Program-made: the position numbers and the translations under genes | Part shown: in pieces, positions 31,357-41,919 of the stretch | How the letters are laid out: each line of letters opens with the position of its first letter | How positions within the stretch are numbered: position 1 is the first letter of the stretch | Notes under the pieces: model-generated | Told to the model about the DNA's origin: nothing | Seen by the model: only the letters and a program-made list of their open reading frames with translations | Databases searched by the model: none | Assembly: GCF_017894385.1 (NCBI RefSeq) | Contig: NZ_CP059560.1 | Location: forward strand, 3,357,501 to 3,421,500 | DNA from: Aromatoleum petrolei | GTDB taxonomy: Bacteria > Pseudomonadota > Gammaproteobacteria > Burkholderiales > Rhodocyclaceae | Length of the DNA: 64,000 nt | Direction of reading: 5' to 3'

Positions 31357-32999
31357 GCGCTCGCGCCGTCGTTCCGGGCGCGTCCGCCGCGTCCGCGGGC
31401 CTGCTGCCGCCACGGCTCGCCTTCCGCCTCGCGCTGCTCGTGTTCGCCGTCCTCGGCGCCTATGTGCTGTTCGCGTTCGACCAGCACGGCATCAGCAACG
31501 ACGAGGAGGTGCAGCACGTCTACGGGCGCCTGCTGCTCGATTTCTACGCTTCGGGCTTCGCCGACCGCAGCGCCTTCGCCTACAAGAACCTTTATCTCTA
31601 CGGGGGCCTCTTCGACCTGATTGCCGCGACGCTGGAGCGCGTCGTGCCGATGAACGTGTGGGACCTGCGCCACCTGCTGTCCGCGGCCTTCGGCCTGCTG
31701 GGTTTGGCCGGCACCTGGCTGCTCGCGCGCCTGCTGCTGGGCGAGGCCGCAGGGCTGGTCGCGCTGGTGCTGCTCGCCCTCACCGGCGCGTGGTCGGGCG
31801 CGATGTTCACGCATACCAAGGACGTGCCCTTCGCGACCACGATGGTGTGGGCGTTGTACTTCACGACGCGCTTCGCAAGCCGCCTGCCGGCGGTGAAGGC
31901 GGGCGATGTCGTCGGCCTCGGCGTCGCGGTCGGCTGCGCCTTCGGCCTGCGCGTGGGCGCCGTGTTCGCGGTCTTCTACCTCGGCGTCGCCGTGCTCGCG
32001 GTGGCCTGGCTGAACGGCGCAGATCTGCGCGCGCGGCTTGCCGTGCTGCGGCGCGCGATCCTGGCGCTGCTGCCCGCGGCGGTGCTCGCGTTCGCGCTGC
32101 TGGGCCTCTTCTGGCCGTGGGCCGTGCAGTCGGGCGGCAACCTCGTGAAGGCGATGACGACTTTCTCGCGCTTCTCCTTCGAGCTCTACACGATTCTCGA
32201 CGGCGCGGTGATGAAGAACGGCGAGGTCCCCGGCCGTTATCTCGCGAGCTACCTGCTCGTGCGCCTGCCCGAGTTGTTCCTGCTCGGCGTCGCGCTCGCC
32301 GTGCTGAGTGCGCTGCGCACGCTCCCGCGCCTGTTCGCGTCGGAAGAGGGGCGCCGCGAGGCACTGCGCTGGCTGCCGGTGACGCTCGCGGCCGCCTTCC
32401 CGCTCGCCTACACGCTGCTCGCGGCCCCGCCGCTCTACAACGGCATCCGGCACTTCACCTTCCTCCTGCCGCCGCTGGCGGTGCTCGCCGCCGCGGGACT
32501 CGTCGCGACCGCGGCGCGCCTTGCGCGCGTGTCGGCCATGCGCCTGATGGCTGCGGGCGTCTGTGCGCTGCTTGCGGTCACGCATCTCGTGACGCTCGTG
32601 CGCCTGCATCCGTACGAGTACGTCGCCTACAATGGCCTCACCGGCGGCCTGCGCGGCACCGAAGGGCGCTGGGAGCAGGACTACTGGGGCGACGCGCTGC
32701 GCGAGGCAGCGGGCCTCCTGAACGCCCGCGTCGCGGCCGAGGGAAGGGCGCCGCGCACCTGGACCGTCGCCGTGTGCGCCGAATCGGTGCAAGGCTCGGC
32801 GTGGCTCGCGCCGGGGTTGGAGGTCACGCGCGACTGGCGCGCGGCCGACTTCTTCCTCTCTCCGACGCACATGGACTGCGACACGGCGGTGAAGGGGGAG
32901 GTCATCGGTGAAGTGGTGCGCGAAGGCGTTGCCCTGGCCGTCGTGCGCGACCGGCGCAAGCTCGTCGGCGCGGATCGCGAACCGCGCCCGCCGCGATGA
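31353..32999 (+). CDS. Multi-spanning glycosyltransferase (PMT/GT39-GT83-like fold)
   Basis: A 548-aa protein with around a dozen membrane segments. The first external loop carries the acidic pair in HGISNDEEVQHVYGR, as GT-C enzymes do, and THTKDVPF follows. The soluble C-terminal part contains YEYVAYN and two cysteines. Probably transfers a polyprenyl-linked sugar in the periplasm. GTG start, overlapping the GT2 stop; it overlaps gtrA by 4 bp. Confidence 0.8.
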   Translation: MSARAVVPGASAASAGLLPPRLAFRLALLVFAVLGAYVLFAFDQHGISNDEEVQHVYGRLLLDFYASGFADRSAFAYKNLYLYGGLFDLIAATLERVVPMNVWDLRHLLSAAFGLLGLAGTWLLARLLLGEAAGLVALVLLALTGAWSGAMFTHTKDVPFATTMVWALYFTTRFASRLPAVKAGDVVGLGVAVGCAFGLRVGAVFAVFYLGVAVLAVAWLNGADLRARLAVLRRAILALLPAAVLAFALLGLFWPWAVQSGGNLVKAMTTFSRFSFELYTILDGAVMKNGEVPGRYLASYLLVRLPELFLLGVALAVLSALRTLPRLFASEEGRREALRWLPVTLAAAFPLAYTLLAAPPLYNGIRHFTFLLPPLAVLAAAGLVATAARLARVSAMRLMAAGVCALLAVTHLVTLVRLHPYEYVAYNGLTGGLRGTEGRWEQDYWGDALREAAGLLNARVAAEGRAPRTWTVAVCAESVQGSAWLAPGLEVTRDWRAADFFLSPTHMDCDTAVKGEVIGEVVREGVALAVVRDRRKLVGADREPRPPR

Positions 33000-33421
33000 A
33001 CGTGCGCGGTCGTCTGCGCGGTCACGCCGGCCGCATCCTGCGCTTTGCCGCCGTCGGCGCGGTCGGCACTGCAGCCCATTACGCGCTGCTGCTCGCGCTG
33101 GTCGAAGGCGCGGGCGTCGATCCGATCGCCGGGTCTGTCGCCGGATTCCTCCTCGGGGCGCTCGTGAACTACACGATGAACCGCACCCTCGTGTTCCGCT
33201 CCGACCGCGCCCACGTCGAGGCCCTGCCGCGATTCCTCGCGATCGCCGGGATGGGTCTGTGCTGGAATGCGCTGCTGATGTACCTGTTCGTCGACCTCTT
33301 CGGCGTGCACTACCTGCTCGCTCAGATCGTCACGACCGGCATCCTGCTGGGCTGGCACTACGTCGGCAACGCGCTGTGGACCTTCCGCAAGCGCCCTGCC
33401 GGTACGCGCAGCGAGCAGTAA
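32996..33421 (+). CDS. GtrA-family membrane protein
   Basis: A 141-aa protein with four transmembrane helices and the family's YTMNRTLVF segment. GtrA proteins are thought to flip polyprenyl-phosphate sugars across the inner membrane. Coupled (ATGA) to the upstream glycosyltransferase; together with the GT2 gene this would give the load-flip-transfer series. Confidence 0.88.
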   Translation: MNVRGRLRGHAGRILRFAAVGAVGTAAHYALLLALVEGAGVDPIAGSVAGFLLGALVNYTMNRTLVFRSDRAHVEALPRFLAIAGMGLCWNALLMYLFVDLFGVHYLLAQIVTTGILLGWHYVGNALWTFRKRPAGTRSEQ

Positions 33422-33490
33422 AATAGAAACTTCCCTCCAACCGCCGCCGGCTCCCCGCGTTCCGCCGTCGTTCTTCACGCCTCAGCTACC

Positions 33491-34135
33491 GTGCCGCATC
33501 TCGAACCCCGGATCGTCTACGCCGACGACTACATCATCGTCGCCGAAAAGCCCGCAGGCCTGCTGTCCGTGCCGGGGCGCGGCGAGCACAAGCAGGACTG
33601 CCTCATTGCGCGCGTCCAGAAGACCTACCCGGACGCCCGCATCGTCCATCGCCTCGACTACGACACCTCGGGCCTGATCGTCCTCGCGCGCGGTGCGGAG
33701 ATGCACCGCCGCCTCAGCATGGCCTTCGAGAAGCGCGAGGTGGACAAGCGCTACTTTGCGCTCGTGCACGGCCACGTGCTGTCGCAGGACGGCGAGGTCG
33801 ATCTGCCGCTGATCGTCGACTGGCCGAACCGGCCGCGCCAGATGGTGGATCCCGTGAACGGCCGGCGCGCGCTGACCAACTACCGCGTCGTCGAGCGCAG
33901 CGGCATGGGGGCGGAAGCCGTCTCGCGCGTCGAGCTCGAACCCGTCACCGGGCGCTCGCACCAGCTGCGCGTGCACATGATGACGATCGGTCACGCGATC
34001 CTCGGCGATTCGCTCTACGCCCCGCCCGAAAGCGCCGAACGCCACCTGCGGCTGCACCTGCACGCAGCGATGCTCGCCTTCGACCACCCGCAGACCAAGC
34101 AGCGCATGCAGTTCGTGAGCCCCGTGCCGTTCTGA
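33491..34135 (+). CDS. rluA: RluA-family rRNA/tRNA pseudouridine synthase
   Basis: A 214-aa enzyme without an S4 domain, the size and layout of RluA (23S U746 and tRNA U32). The catalytic Asp56 is in HRLDYDTSG (53-61). Start is GTG 33491. Length favours RluA over RluC/RluD; an exact target is inferred. Confidence 0.85.
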   Translation: MPHLEPRIVYADDYIIVAEKPAGLLSVPGRGEHKQDCLIARVQKTYPDARIVHRLDYDTSGLIVLARGAEMHRRLSMAFEKREVDKRYFALVHGHVLSQDGEVDLPLIVDWPNRPRQMVDPVNGRRALTNYRVVERSGMGAEAVSRVELEPVTGRSHQLRVHMMTIGHAILGDSLYAPPESAERHLRLHLHAAMLAFDHPQTKQRMQFVSPVPF

Positions 34136-34145
34136 ACGGCCGAAA

Positions 34146-34172
34146 CGAAAAAGCCCGGCGGACCGGGCTTTT
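34146..34172. terminator. Bidirectional terminator between rluA and ychF
   Basis: GCCCGG and CCGGGC (34153-34158, 34163-34168) with a CGGA loop, flanked by A runs upstream and TTTT downstream, so it works in both directions for these convergent genes. Confidence 0.8.
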
Positions 34173-34192
34173 CGGGAAGGCGGCGAGGCGGC

Positions 34193-35284
34193 TCAGACGT
34201 TGAACAGGAAGTTCAGCACGTCGCCGTCCCTGACTACGTATTCCTTGCCTTCCGCGCGCATCTTGCCCGCTTCCTTGGCGCCCGCTTCGCCCTTGTAGGC
34301 GATGAAGTCGTCGTAGGCGATGGTCTGCGCGCGGATGAAGCCGCGCTCGAAGTCGGTGTGGATCACGCCTGCGGCCTGCGGCGCGGTGTCGCCGACGTGG
34401 ATCGTCCAGGCGCGCACTTCCTTCACGCCCGCGGTGAAATAGGTCTGCAGGCCCAGCAGCTTGTAGCCGGCGCGGATCAGGCGGTCCAGGCCGGGTTCCT
34501 CGAGGCCCATCGACTCGAGGAAGTCCTTCTTGTCGGCGTCGTCGAGGTCGGCGATCTCGGCCTCGATCGCGGCGCACAGCGCGACGACCTCGGCGCCCTC
34601 GGCCTTCGCGTGGGCACGCACGGCGTCGAGGTGCGGATTGTTCTCGAAGCCGTCCTCGGCGACGTTCGCGGCGTACAGCACGGGCTTCGCGGTGATCAGG
34701 CAGAAGGGCTTGAGGCTGGCCCACTCTTCCTTGCTGAGGTCGAGCGCGCGCACCGGCTTCGCCTCGTTCAGTTGGGCGAGGCACTTCTCCAGCACCGCGA
34801 CGAGGACCTTCGCGTCCTTGTCGCCCGCCGCGGCGGGCCGCTTGTAGCGGTTGACGGCCTTCTCGACCGTCGCCATGTCGGCGAGCGCCAGTTCGGTGTC
34901 GATGACCTCGATGTCGCGGATCGGGTCGACGGTGCCGGAGACATGCACGACGTTGTCGTCGGCGAAACAGCGCACGACGTGCACGATCGCATCGGTCTCG
35001 CGGATGTTGGCGAGGAACTGGTTGCCCAGGCCTTCGCCCTTGGAGGCGCCGGCGACCAGGCCGGCGATATCGACGAACTCGACGATCGCGGGCTGGATCT
35101 TCTGCGGCTTGACGATCTCCGACAGCGCGGCAAGGCGGGGGTCCGGCACCTCGACGATGCCGACGTTCGGCTCGATGGTGCAGAACGGATAATTGGCCGC
35201 TTCGATGCCGGCTTTCGTGAGGGCGTTGAACAGGGTCGACTTGCCGACGTTGGGCAGGCCGACGATGCCGCATTTGAGGCTCAT
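34193..35284 (-). CDS. ychF: Ribosome-binding ATPase YchF
   Basis: A 363-aa OLA1/YchF P-loop protein of the Obg group. GLPNVGKS (9-16) is the G1 motif, DIAGLV the G3 region and a TGS domain lies at the C-terminus. It hydrolyses ATP in preference to GTP and binds the ribosome. Its start overlaps the pth stop (ATGA). Confidence 0.97.
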   Translation of the reverse strand: MSLKCGIVGLPNVGKSTLFNALTKAGIEAANYPFCTIEPNVGIVEVPDPRLAALSEIVKPQKIQPAIVEFVDIAGLVAGASKGEGLGNQFLANIRETDAIVHVVRCFADDNVVHVSGTVDPIRDIEVIDTELALADMATVEKAVNRYKRPAAAGDKDAKVLVAVLEKCLAQLNEAKPVRALDLSKEEWASLKPFCLITAKPVLYAANVAEDGFENNPHLDAVRAHAKAEGAEVVALCAAIEAEIADLDDADKKDFLESMGLEEPGLDRLIRAGYKLLGLQTYFTAGVKEVRAWTIHVGDTAPQAAGVIHTDFERGFIRAQTIAYDDFIAYKGEAGAKEAGKMRAEGKEYVVRDGDVLNFLFNV

Positions 35285-35901
35285 GAACTGGGTCCTTCCT
35301 TGGGTTTTGCAGGCTTCGGTGCGGCCGGCCGGGCATTCAGCCGGGTACCGGCGGCGTTCCAGTCGCCGCGTGCGATCGTCGGCCAGGTCGCGAGCGCGCG
35401 TTCCATGGCCTCGTCGATGAGCGTCTGCTCCTCGCGTCGTGCGGGCTTCAGCACGAAGTTCACGACCTCGTTGCGGTCGCCCGGGTGGCCGATACCGATA
35501 CGCAGGCGCCAGTAGTCGTTCGTGCCGAGGTGGGCAGAGGTGTCCTTCAGGCCGTTGTGTCCGCCCAGGCCGCCGCCGAATTTCAGGCGCAGCTGGCCGG
35601 GGGGGATGTCGAGTTCATCATGAACGACGAGAATCTCGGCCGGGGTGATGCGGTAGAAGCGCGCGAGCGCGCCGATGGCTTGGCCCGAGCGGTTCATGAA
35701 GGTCTGCGGCATCAGCAGCCAGACGCCGGCTTCGCGGGCATTGGCGACCAGGCCGTGGAAGCGCGATTCGTGGCTGAAACGCACGCCGAGCGCGTCGGCG
35801 AGGCGCTCACAAAACCAAAACCCGGCATTGTGCCGGGTCTCGGTGTATTCGGCGCCGGGATTGCCGAGGCCGACGATGAGACGCGGTGCTGCGGCGCTCA
35901 T
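35281..35901 (-). CDS. pth: Peptidyl-tRNA hydrolase
   Basis: A 206-aa enzyme that frees tRNA from stalled peptidyl-tRNA. GLGNPG is at 11-16, the catalytic His24 in ETRHNAGF, and Asp95 in VVHDELD. The C-terminal tail is Pro/Lys-rich. Co-transcribed with rplY upstream and ychF downstream. Confidence 0.97.
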   Translation of the reverse strand: MSAAAPRLIVGLGNPGAEYTETRHNAGFWFCERLADALGVRFSHESRFHGLVANAREAGVWLLMPQTFMNRSGQAIGALARFYRITPAEILVVHDELDIPPGQLRLKFGGGLGGHNGLKDTSAHLGTNDYWRLRIGIGHPGDRNEVVNFVLKPARREEQTLIDEAMERALATWPTIARGDWNAAGTRLNARPAAPKPAKPKEGPSS

Positions 35902-35949
35902 CGTGTCGGTTCCTGCGTCATCCCGGCGGGGCGTCCCGAGGCGTCAGCC

Positions 35950-36552
35950 TCAGGCAGCTTCGCCTTCGGCGCCTTCTTCAGCGACAGCGCCCTTGACGGT
36001 GACGGCGGTCGCGACGACCGGGTCGCCTTCGCCGTGTGCAACCAGCTCGACGCCGGCCGGCAGCGGGAGCTGCGACACGTGGATCGACTCGCCGGCCTGC
36101 AGGTTTGCGAGGTCGACTACGACGAATTCCGGCAGGTTGCCCGGCAGGCACGAGACATCGACTTCGGTGATGGTGTGCGAGATCATGCAGCCGCCGAGCT
36201 TGACGGCCGGGCTGACGTCGCCGTTCGCGAAGTGCAGCGGCACCTTCAGGTGGATCTTCTGGCTCGCATCGACGCGCTGGAAGTCCAGGTGCAGGACTTG
36301 CTGGCGGAACGGGTGCCACTGGGTGTCACGCAGCAGGACGGTCTGCTTCGCGCCCTCGACATTCACCGACAGGATCGATGCATGGAAGGCTTCCTTGCGC
36401 AGCAGGTGGTACAGCTCGTTGTGGTCCAGCGCGATGGCCTGGGCTTCGCCCGAACCGTAGATGATGCCCGGGATCTGGCCGGCGCGACGCAGGCGGCGGC
36501 TCGCACCCGTGCCCTGTTCCACGCGCTTGGTGGCCTTGAATTCGATTTGCAT
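35950..36552 (-). CDS. rplY: 50S ribosomal protein L25 (Ctc form)
   Basis: A 200-aa protein. The N-terminal L25 domain (about 1-95) binds 5S rRNA and the C-terminal beta-barrel extension makes it the long CTC type. Acidic tail EEGAEGEAA. It sits between prs and pth, the standard order. Confidence 0.96.
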   Translation of the reverse strand: MQIEFKATKRVEQGTGASRRLRRAGQIPGIIYGSGEAQAIALDHNELYHLLRKEAFHASILSVNVEGAKQTVLLRDTQWHPFRQQVLHLDFQRVDASQKIHLKVPLHFANGDVSPAVKLGGCMISHTITEVDVSCLPGNLPEFVVVDLANLQAGESIHVSQLPLPAGVELVAHGEGDPVVATAVTVKGAVAEEGAEGEAA

Positions 36553-36628
36553 TGTGATACTCCTGGTTGAAACGATCCGTCCGCGACCAGACGGATGGGT
36601 TGGGCCCCCGGGAAGCCGGGAGCGATAT

Positions 36629-37579
36629 TCATTCCATGAACAGCGAGCTGACCGACTCTTCGTTGCTGATGCGCAGCATCGTGTCGGCAAGCAGCGAGGC
36701 GACCGAGACCGTGCGGATGCGCGAACAGGCCTTGGCGTCGTCGCGCAGAGGGATGGTGTCGGTGACGACCAGTTCGTCGAGGTCGGATTCGGAGATGCGC
36801 GAGACCGCGGCGCCCGACAACACGGCGTGCGTGCAGTAGGCGAGCACGCGGCGGGCGCCGTGCGCCTTCAGCGCGGTGGCGGCCTTGCACAGCGTGCCGG
36901 CGGTGTCGACGATGTCGTCCATGATCACGCAGGTGCGGTCCTTGACCTCGCCGATGATGTTCATGACTTCGGAGACGTTGGCCTTCGGCCGGCGCTTGTC
37001 GATGATCGCGAGGTCGCATTCCATGCGCTTCGCGAAGGCGCGGGCACGCACCACGCCGCCGACGTCGGGCGAGACGACCAGCAGATCGTCGTAGTTCTGC
37101 TTGTCGAGGTCGGCGAGCAGCACCGGGGCGGCGTATACGTTGTCGACCGGGATGTCGAAGAAGCCCTGGATCTGGTCTGCGTGCAGGTCCATCGTCAGCA
37201 GGCGCTGGACGCCCACGGCCTGCAGCATGTTGGCGACGACCTTCGCGGTGATCGGCACGCGCGCCGAACGCGGACGGCGATCCTGGCGGGCATAGCCGAA
37301 GTAGGGGATCGCGGCGGTGATGCGACCGGCCGACGCGCGCTTGAGGGCGTCAACCAGAACCACCAGTTCCATCAGGTTTTCGTTCGTCGGCGTGCAGGTC
37401 GGCTGGAGGATGAAGACATCCTTGCCGCGCACGTTTTCGAGCAGTTCGACGTTGACCTCGCCGTCGGAGAAGCGGCCCACCGTGGCCGAGCCGATGGAAA
37501 TGCCCAGTCTGCGCACGACATCCGCCGCGAGCTTGGGGTTGGCGTTGCCGGTGACGACCATCAGGCTGCCGTAGGCCAT
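36629..37579 (-). CDS. prs: Ribose-phosphate pyrophosphokinase
   Basis: A 316-aa PRPP synthase making phosphoribosyl pyrophosphate from ribose-5-phosphate and ATP. It has [27 protein letters not shown] and the PRPP-binding DDIVDTAGT. Full length. Confidence 0.98.
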   Translation of the reverse strand: MAYGSLMVVTGNANPKLAADVVRRLGISIGSATVGRFSDGEVNVELLENVRGKDVFILQPTCTPTNENLMELVVLVDALKRASAGRITAAIPYFGYARQDRRPRSARVPITAKVVANMLQAVGVQRLLTMDLHADQIQGFFDIPVDNVYAAPVLLADLDKQNYDDLLVVSPDVGGVVRARAFAKRMECDLAIIDKRRPKANVSEVMNIIGEVKDRTCVIMDDIVDTAGTLCKAATALKAHGARRVLAYCTHAVLSGAAVSRISESDLDELVVTDTIPLRDDAKACSRIRTVSVASLLADTMLRISNEESVSSLFME

Positions 37580-37623
37580 TTCCGAATCTCCGATGCCGCT
37601 AGAATGGCAGGGTAAAAACGACT

Positions 37624-37646
37624 CGGGCAGGCGCGAGGCCTGCCCG
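37624..37646 (-). terminator. Hairpin between tRNA-Gln and prs
   Basis: A perfect 9-bp stem (CGGGCAGGC / GCCTGCCCG) with a 5-nt loop. On the minus strand it is followed after five bases by UUUUU, so it may be a partial terminator or an RNase processing stem that separates the tRNA from the prs mRNA. Confidence 0.5.
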
Positions 37647-37653
37647 GATAAAT

Positions 37654-37730
37654 TGGCTGGGGAAGAAGGATTCGAACCTTCGAATGCCGGAATCAAAATC
37701 CGGTGCCTTGACCAACTTGGCGACTCCCCA
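37654..37730 (-). tRNA. tRNA-Gln (anticodon TTG)
   Basis: A 77-nt cloverleaf on the minus strand with the CCA end encoded. The acceptor stem TGGGGAG pairs with TTCCCCA (one G-U), the anticodon loop reads TTTTGAT and the T-arm has GGTTCGAATCC. The ispE-tRNA-Gln-prs order is typical of betaproteobacteria. Confidence 0.96.
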
Positions 37731-37749
37731 ACGAAACCTTTTCGCCTGC

Positions 37750-38604
37750 TCAATCGAGCCAGTCGCTCAGCGGATGTCTCGCCAGACTCTTCGTCTTCCA
37801 TGCCCGCATCGGCGCCGGGCATTTATTCACGATGTCGTTCGCTTCCATCTCGCCGCCAACCTCGGCAAACACGCAGGCGCCCGATCCGGTCATCCGCGCG
37901 GGCGCAAACTGCGCCAGCCACTCGATTGCCGCACCGACCGCTGGGTATCGATTGCAGGCTACTGCCTGCAGATCGTTACGGGTGGTGCTTGCTGCGAAGT
38001 CCATAATTCTGATTGGTTCCGTATCGCGCGTCAACTCCTCTGCGCCGAAAATTTCTGCGGTGGGCACCAGGACCGGCGGTGCGACGACCACGTACCACGC
38101 CGGCGGCAGCGTCAGCGGCTGCAATTCCTCGCCCACGCCCTCGGCGAAGGCATCGCGCCCGAAGATGAAGAAGGGGACGTCGGCGCCGAGTTGCAGACCC
38201 AGTTGCGCAAGCACGGCGCGGCTCAATCCGGTCCCCCACAGGCGGTTCAATGCGATCAGGGTGGTCGCGGCGTCCGAGCTGCCGCCCCCCAGGCCCCCGC
38301 CCATGGGCAGGCGCTTGTCGATGGAGATGTCCGCGCCGAGGCGGCAGCCCGTCGCCTGCTGCAGCAAGCGGCCCGCGCGCACGACGAGATCCTGTTCCGC
38401 CGGTACCCCTGCCACTTCGGTCGTGCGGCGCACGGTGTCGTCGGTGCGCAGGGCAAAATCGAGGCTGTCGCCCCAGTCGAGCATGCGGAAGGCGGTCTGC
38501 AGCAGGTGATAGCCGTCGGCGCGGCGGCCGACGACGTGCAGGAAAAGGTTGAGTTTGGCCGGTGCGGGGCAGTGTTCGAGGTGGTTCACCGGCGGGGCGT
38601 CCAT
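37750..38604 (-). CDS. ispE: 4-diphosphocytidyl-2-C-methyl-D-erythritol kinase
   Basis: A 284-aa GHMP kinase of the MEP isoprenoid pathway. The ATP loop [12 protein letters not shown] is at 100-111, the N-terminal [14 protein letters not shown] is typical and TGSGACVF is near the C-terminus. The start overlaps lolB by 19 bp. Confidence 0.96.
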   Translation of the reverse strand: MDAPPVNHLEHCPAPAKLNLFLHVVGRRADGYHLLQTAFRMLDWGDSLDFALRTDDTVRRTTEVAGVPAEQDLVVRAGRLLQQATGCRLGADISIDKRLPMGGGLGGGSSDAATTLIALNRLWGTGLSRAVLAQLGLQLGADVPFFIFGRDAFAEGVGEELQPLTLPPAWYVVVAPPVLVPTAEIFGAEELTRDTEPIRIMDFAASTTRNDLQAVACNRYPAVGAAIEWLAQFAPARMTGSGACVFAEVGGEMEANDIVNKCPAPMRAWKTKSLARHPLSDWLD

Positions 38605-39176
38605 TGGTCGATGAGGAGCCGGATGCGGGCTTCGCCCCAGGCGGCGTCGATGCGGCGCGGCGGGGCGTCGGCCGCAGTGCCGGCGTACTCGACGTAGTCG
38701 ATGATCCAGCCGGCGTCGGAGATGCGTGTCGGGCGGCCGGCTTCGTCGAGGCTCAGCACGCGCGCGCCGGGTCGGGTCGAGGCCTGCACCCAGTGCTGGA
38801 GCCCGTCGATCGGGGCGGGAACGCCGAGGAGGCGCGGCAGGATGGTGTCGGCGTCTGCGGCCTGCTCGGAACTGCCGTCGGCGGTGAGCAGCATCGCGCC
38901 GCGCGGGGTGCGCACGAGCTGGCCGACAATCTGCCCGAGCGGGCTATACACGGTCCACTCGTCGGCGACCGGCGTGTGGGACCAGGTGATGGATCCGTTC
39001 GCGGCGCGTTCGCCGTCGCTGGCGGCGAGACGCCCTTCGAGTTCGAACGCCGTGGCCACGGGACGCGGGACGGCGGTGAGGTTGCGTGTCGCCTGGCTCG
39101 CGCAGCCGGCCAGTAGCGCGGCGGCGAGCGCCGCGGCGAACGCCCGCACGGCGGTCCGGGGGGCAGGGCGCTTCAT
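38586..39176 (-). CDS. lolB: Outer-membrane lipoprotein receptor LolB
   Basis: A 196-aa lipoprotein with lipobox LLAGC (Cys25) that takes lipoproteins from LolA and inserts them into the outer membrane. The order TPR protein-lolB-ispE is usual in betaproteobacteria. Its start overlaps the TPR gene by 4 bp. Confidence 0.93.
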   Translation of the reverse strand: MKRPAPRTAVRAFAAALAAALLAGCASQATRNLTAVPRPVATAFELEGRLAASDGERAANGSITWSHTPVADEWTVYSPLGQIVGQLVRTPRGAMLLTADGSSEQAADADTILPRLLGVPAPIDGLQHWVQASTRPGARVLSLDEAGRPTRISDAGWIIDYVEYAGTAADAPPRRIDAAWGEARIRLLIDQWTPRR

Positions 39177-40888
39177 TGGCCGCGCAGGCGCTTGACGGTG
39201 GACATCAGCGCTTCGTTGTCGGGGTTCGTCTTGAGCGCCTCGTCCCACACGCGCGACGCGTCGGACTCGCGCTTGAGGGTCCACAGGACTTCGCCGAGAT
39301 GGGCAGCGATCTCCGGATCCGGGCGCATGCCGTAGGCCTTTTCGAGGTGGGCGAGGGCACCGGTCGCATCGTTGCGGCGGAAGCGCACCCATCCCATGCT
39401 GTCGAGGATGAAGGGGTCGTCCGGGGTGAGTTCGAGCGCACGCACGATCAGCGCTTCGGCCTCGTCCAGGCGCACTCCGCGGTCGGCGAGGGAGTAGCCC
39501 AATGCGTTATAGGCGTGCGAGAAATCGGGGCGCAGCGCGATCAGCTTGCGCAGCCTCCCTTCCATGATCTCGTGCTTGCCGATGCTCTCGGCGAGCATCG
39601 ACGATTCGTACAACAGGTCGGTGTCGTCGGCGTTGTCGCGCAGGGCTCCGTCGATCAGCTCGAAGGCTTCGGCGTCCTTGCCCGCGCCGCGCAGGAGTTG
39701 CGCTTCGGCGAGCAGCAGGCGCTTGCGTTCGGATTCTTCGACCTTGACGCCGCGCAGGTGCTCGCGGGCTTCCTTGAGCTTGCCGTCGCGCGCGAGCACC
39801 GAAGCGATGCGCAGCTGCGCGTCGAAGTGCTGCGGCCCGGGTTCGACGGCGCGGTACCAGCGCAGGGCGGTTTCGCTATCCTTCCGCCGTTCGGCGACCT
39901 GGCCCAGGTTGAGGCGGATGCTGTCGCTGTCCGGGTGGCCGGCGTTGAGCGCGCGCTCAAGCTGGGTCGTCGCGACGTCGTAGTCTTCCAGCTGGGCCGA
40001 CAGCAGGCCGACGGCATACATCAGCTCGCGGTCGTCGGGCGCGCCGTCGAGCAGCTGGCGGAATTCCTTGCGCGCCGCCTCGAACTGGCGCGTCGACACC
40101 AGCGCGCGCGCATGGGCGAGGCGGGCGTTGCGGCTTTCGGGGTGGCGTTCGAGGTATTCGCGGACGAGTTTCGTGGCCTCCTGCATCGCGCCGGATTGCG
40201 ACAGGAGCTGTGCCTTGAACAGCACGGCGGGTTCCCAGTCCGCACGCAGGCGCAGCGCGTTCTCGATCGAGGCGATCGATTCCATGATGTCGCCGGCGCC
40301 GACGGCGGCCTGGGCGCGGGCGAAATGGGCTTCGGGGTGGCTGGTGTAGGGCTCGGTCAGGCGCATCACGATGCCCTTGACGGCTTCCTTGTCCTGGACG
40401 CGCGAGAAGGCGCGGTTGAGGCCCATCAGGTGGTTGTCGAGGTTCTCGGGCGACTGTGCGAGCAGGCGCGCAAGTTGTGCCTGGACCTGTTCGAGCTGGC
40501 CGTCGCCGCCTGCCAGCAGGCCGGCGAGGATGCGGCGCGCTTCTTCGGAGTCCGGGTCGGCTTCGGACCAGATGCGGGCGGCGTCGATCGCCGCGGGCAT
40601 GTTGCGCGCGTACAGCGCCACCTCCATCGCCCGGCGCGCAATGCGCGGGTCGCGCGTGCGCTGCGCGAGGTCGGCATAGGCCTGGACCGCGACGCCGATC
40701 TCGCCGCGTGCGCCGGCGATTTCGGCCAGCAGGAAGGTGTACAGGGTGCGTGCGCTGAGTTCCTGGGCGGGCAGCGAGGCTGCGGGGGGCGCCTCGTCGG
40801 GGGCCGGCGCGGCCTGTGCGGAGGCCGGGAAGGTGAGCGCGATGGCCAGTCCCAGGCCGGTAGCGAACGAGGAGATGATGCGATTCAT
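39173..40888 (-). CDS. Exported tetratricopeptide-repeat protein
   Basis: A 571-aa protein with a signal peptide (cleavage near residue 26, AQA) and many TPR repeats across the rest, for example SHAYNALGYSLADRG and DPFILDSMGWVRFRR. TPR proteins upstream of lolB are common in these bacteria and are presumed periplasmic scaffolds. Function not known. Confidence 0.88.
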   Translation of the reverse strand: MNRIISSFATGLGLAIALTFPASAQAAPAPDEAPPAASLPAQELSARTLYTFLLAEIAGARGEIGVAVQAYADLAQRTRDPRIARRAMEVALYARNMPAAIDAARIWSEADPDSEEARRILAGLLAGGDGQLEQVQAQLARLLAQSPENLDNHLMGLNRAFSRVQDKEAVKGIVMRLTEPYTSHPEAHFARAQAAVGAGDIMESIASIENALRLRADWEPAVLFKAQLLSQSGAMQEATKLVREYLERHPESRNARLAHARALVSTRQFEAARKEFRQLLDGAPDDRELMYAVGLLSAQLEDYDVATTQLERALNAGHPDSDSIRLNLGQVAERRKDSETALRWYRAVEPGPQHFDAQLRIASVLARDGKLKEAREHLRGVKVEESERKRLLLAEAQLLRGAGKDAEAFELIDGALRDNADDTDLLYESSMLAESIGKHEIMEGRLRKLIALRPDFSHAYNALGYSLADRGVRLDEAEALIVRALELTPDDPFILDSMGWVRFRRNDATGALAHLEKAYGMRPDPEIAAHLGEVLWTLKRESDASRVWDEALKTNPDNEALMSTVKRLRGQ

Positions 40889-41103
40889 GTACTTGGCCCA
40901 GAGGGGGTTGCACGAACTTCAAACCGGCCCTGCGGTCGTGTCTGACGTATGCTGTTGCCGCGGTGCGTCGGCAGTCGTCCGTTAGAAGGCCCGAATGCAG
41001 ATGCGTTCGCCCGATGTTATGCAGTTTCTTCGTTGGCGGGCAAGCGCGGCGGCGGCACGGGCCGTTTTCGGCAGTTTGTCTCCAGTGATTTCGAGTTTCG
41101 TGA

Positions 41104-41919
41104 ATGCCTGAATTGCCTGAAGTCGAAACGACCTGCCGCGGCATACGCCCGGCGATCGATGGCCGGATCATGACCGGCGTGCGCGTGCGCAACGGCCGCC
41201 TGCGCGTGCCCGTGCCGCCTGACCTGGGCGAGCGCGTCGCCGGCGCGCCGCTGCAGGGCGTGCGGCGGCGGGCGAAGTACCTGCTGCTCGATTTCCCCGC
41301 GGGCAGCGTGATCGTGCATCTGGGCATGTCGGGCAGCCTGCGGGTGGTCGAGGCCGACCAGCCGCCGGGCGCGCATGATCACGTCGATCTGGTTTTCGGC
41401 GACCGGGCGCTGCGCCTGCGCGATCCGCGGCGCTTCGGCCTGGTCGTGTGGCAGCCGGGCGATGCGCTCGCGCATCCGCTGCTCGCGCGCCTCGGCGTCG
41501 AGCCGCTCGGGGACGAGTTCTCCGGCCCCTGGCTGCACCGTGCATTCAAGGGGGTGCGGGCGCCGATCAAGCAGGCGTTGATGGACGGCCACCGGCTCGT
41601 CGGCGTCGGCAACATCTATGCGTCGGAGAGCCTGTTTCGCGCGGGCATCCATCCGCTGGCGCCGGCCGGCAGCGTCGGGCCGCGCCGTGTCGGGCGCCTC
41701 GTCGACGCCGTGCGCGAGACGCTCCTGGCGGCGATCGCCGCGGGCGGCAGCACGCTGCGGGACTTCGTCGGTGGCGACGGGAAGAAGGGCTACTTCCAGC
41801 AGGAGTATTTCGTGTACGGCCGCGAGGGCTTGCCGTGTCGCGTGTGCGGGACGAGCGTGCAGCGGGTGGTCGTCGGTCAGCGCTCGACCTTCTATTGCCC
41901 GCGCTGCCAGCGCATGTGA
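41104..41919 (+). CDS. mutM: Formamidopyrimidine-DNA glycosylase
   Basis: A 271-aa Fpg/MutM that removes 8-oxoguanine and nicks the DNA. P2 and E3 form the active site after loss of Met1, K58 is the conserved lysine, and the C-terminal zinc finger has four cysteines (CRVC...CPRC). Divergent from the TPR gene over a 215-bp gap with no feature that I can name. Confidence 0.97.
   Translation: MPELPEVETTCRGIRPAIDGRIMTGVRVRNGRLRVPVPPDLGERVAGAPLQGVRRRAKYLLLDFPAGSVIVHLGMSGSLRVVEADQPPGAHDHVDLVFGDRALRLRDPRRFGLVVWQPGDALAHPLLARLGVEPLGDEFSGPWLHRAFKGVRAPIKQALMDGHRLVGVGNIYASESLFRAGIHPLAPAGSVGPRRVGRLVDAVRETLLAAIAAGGSTLRDFVGGDGKKGYFQQEYFVYGREGLPCRVCGTSVQRVVVGQRSTFYCPRCQRM

Noticed and set aside
39086..40945. 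A 619-codon plus-strand frame opposite the TPR gene
   Set aside because: Antisense shadow; the TPR protein has clear repeats and a signal peptide.
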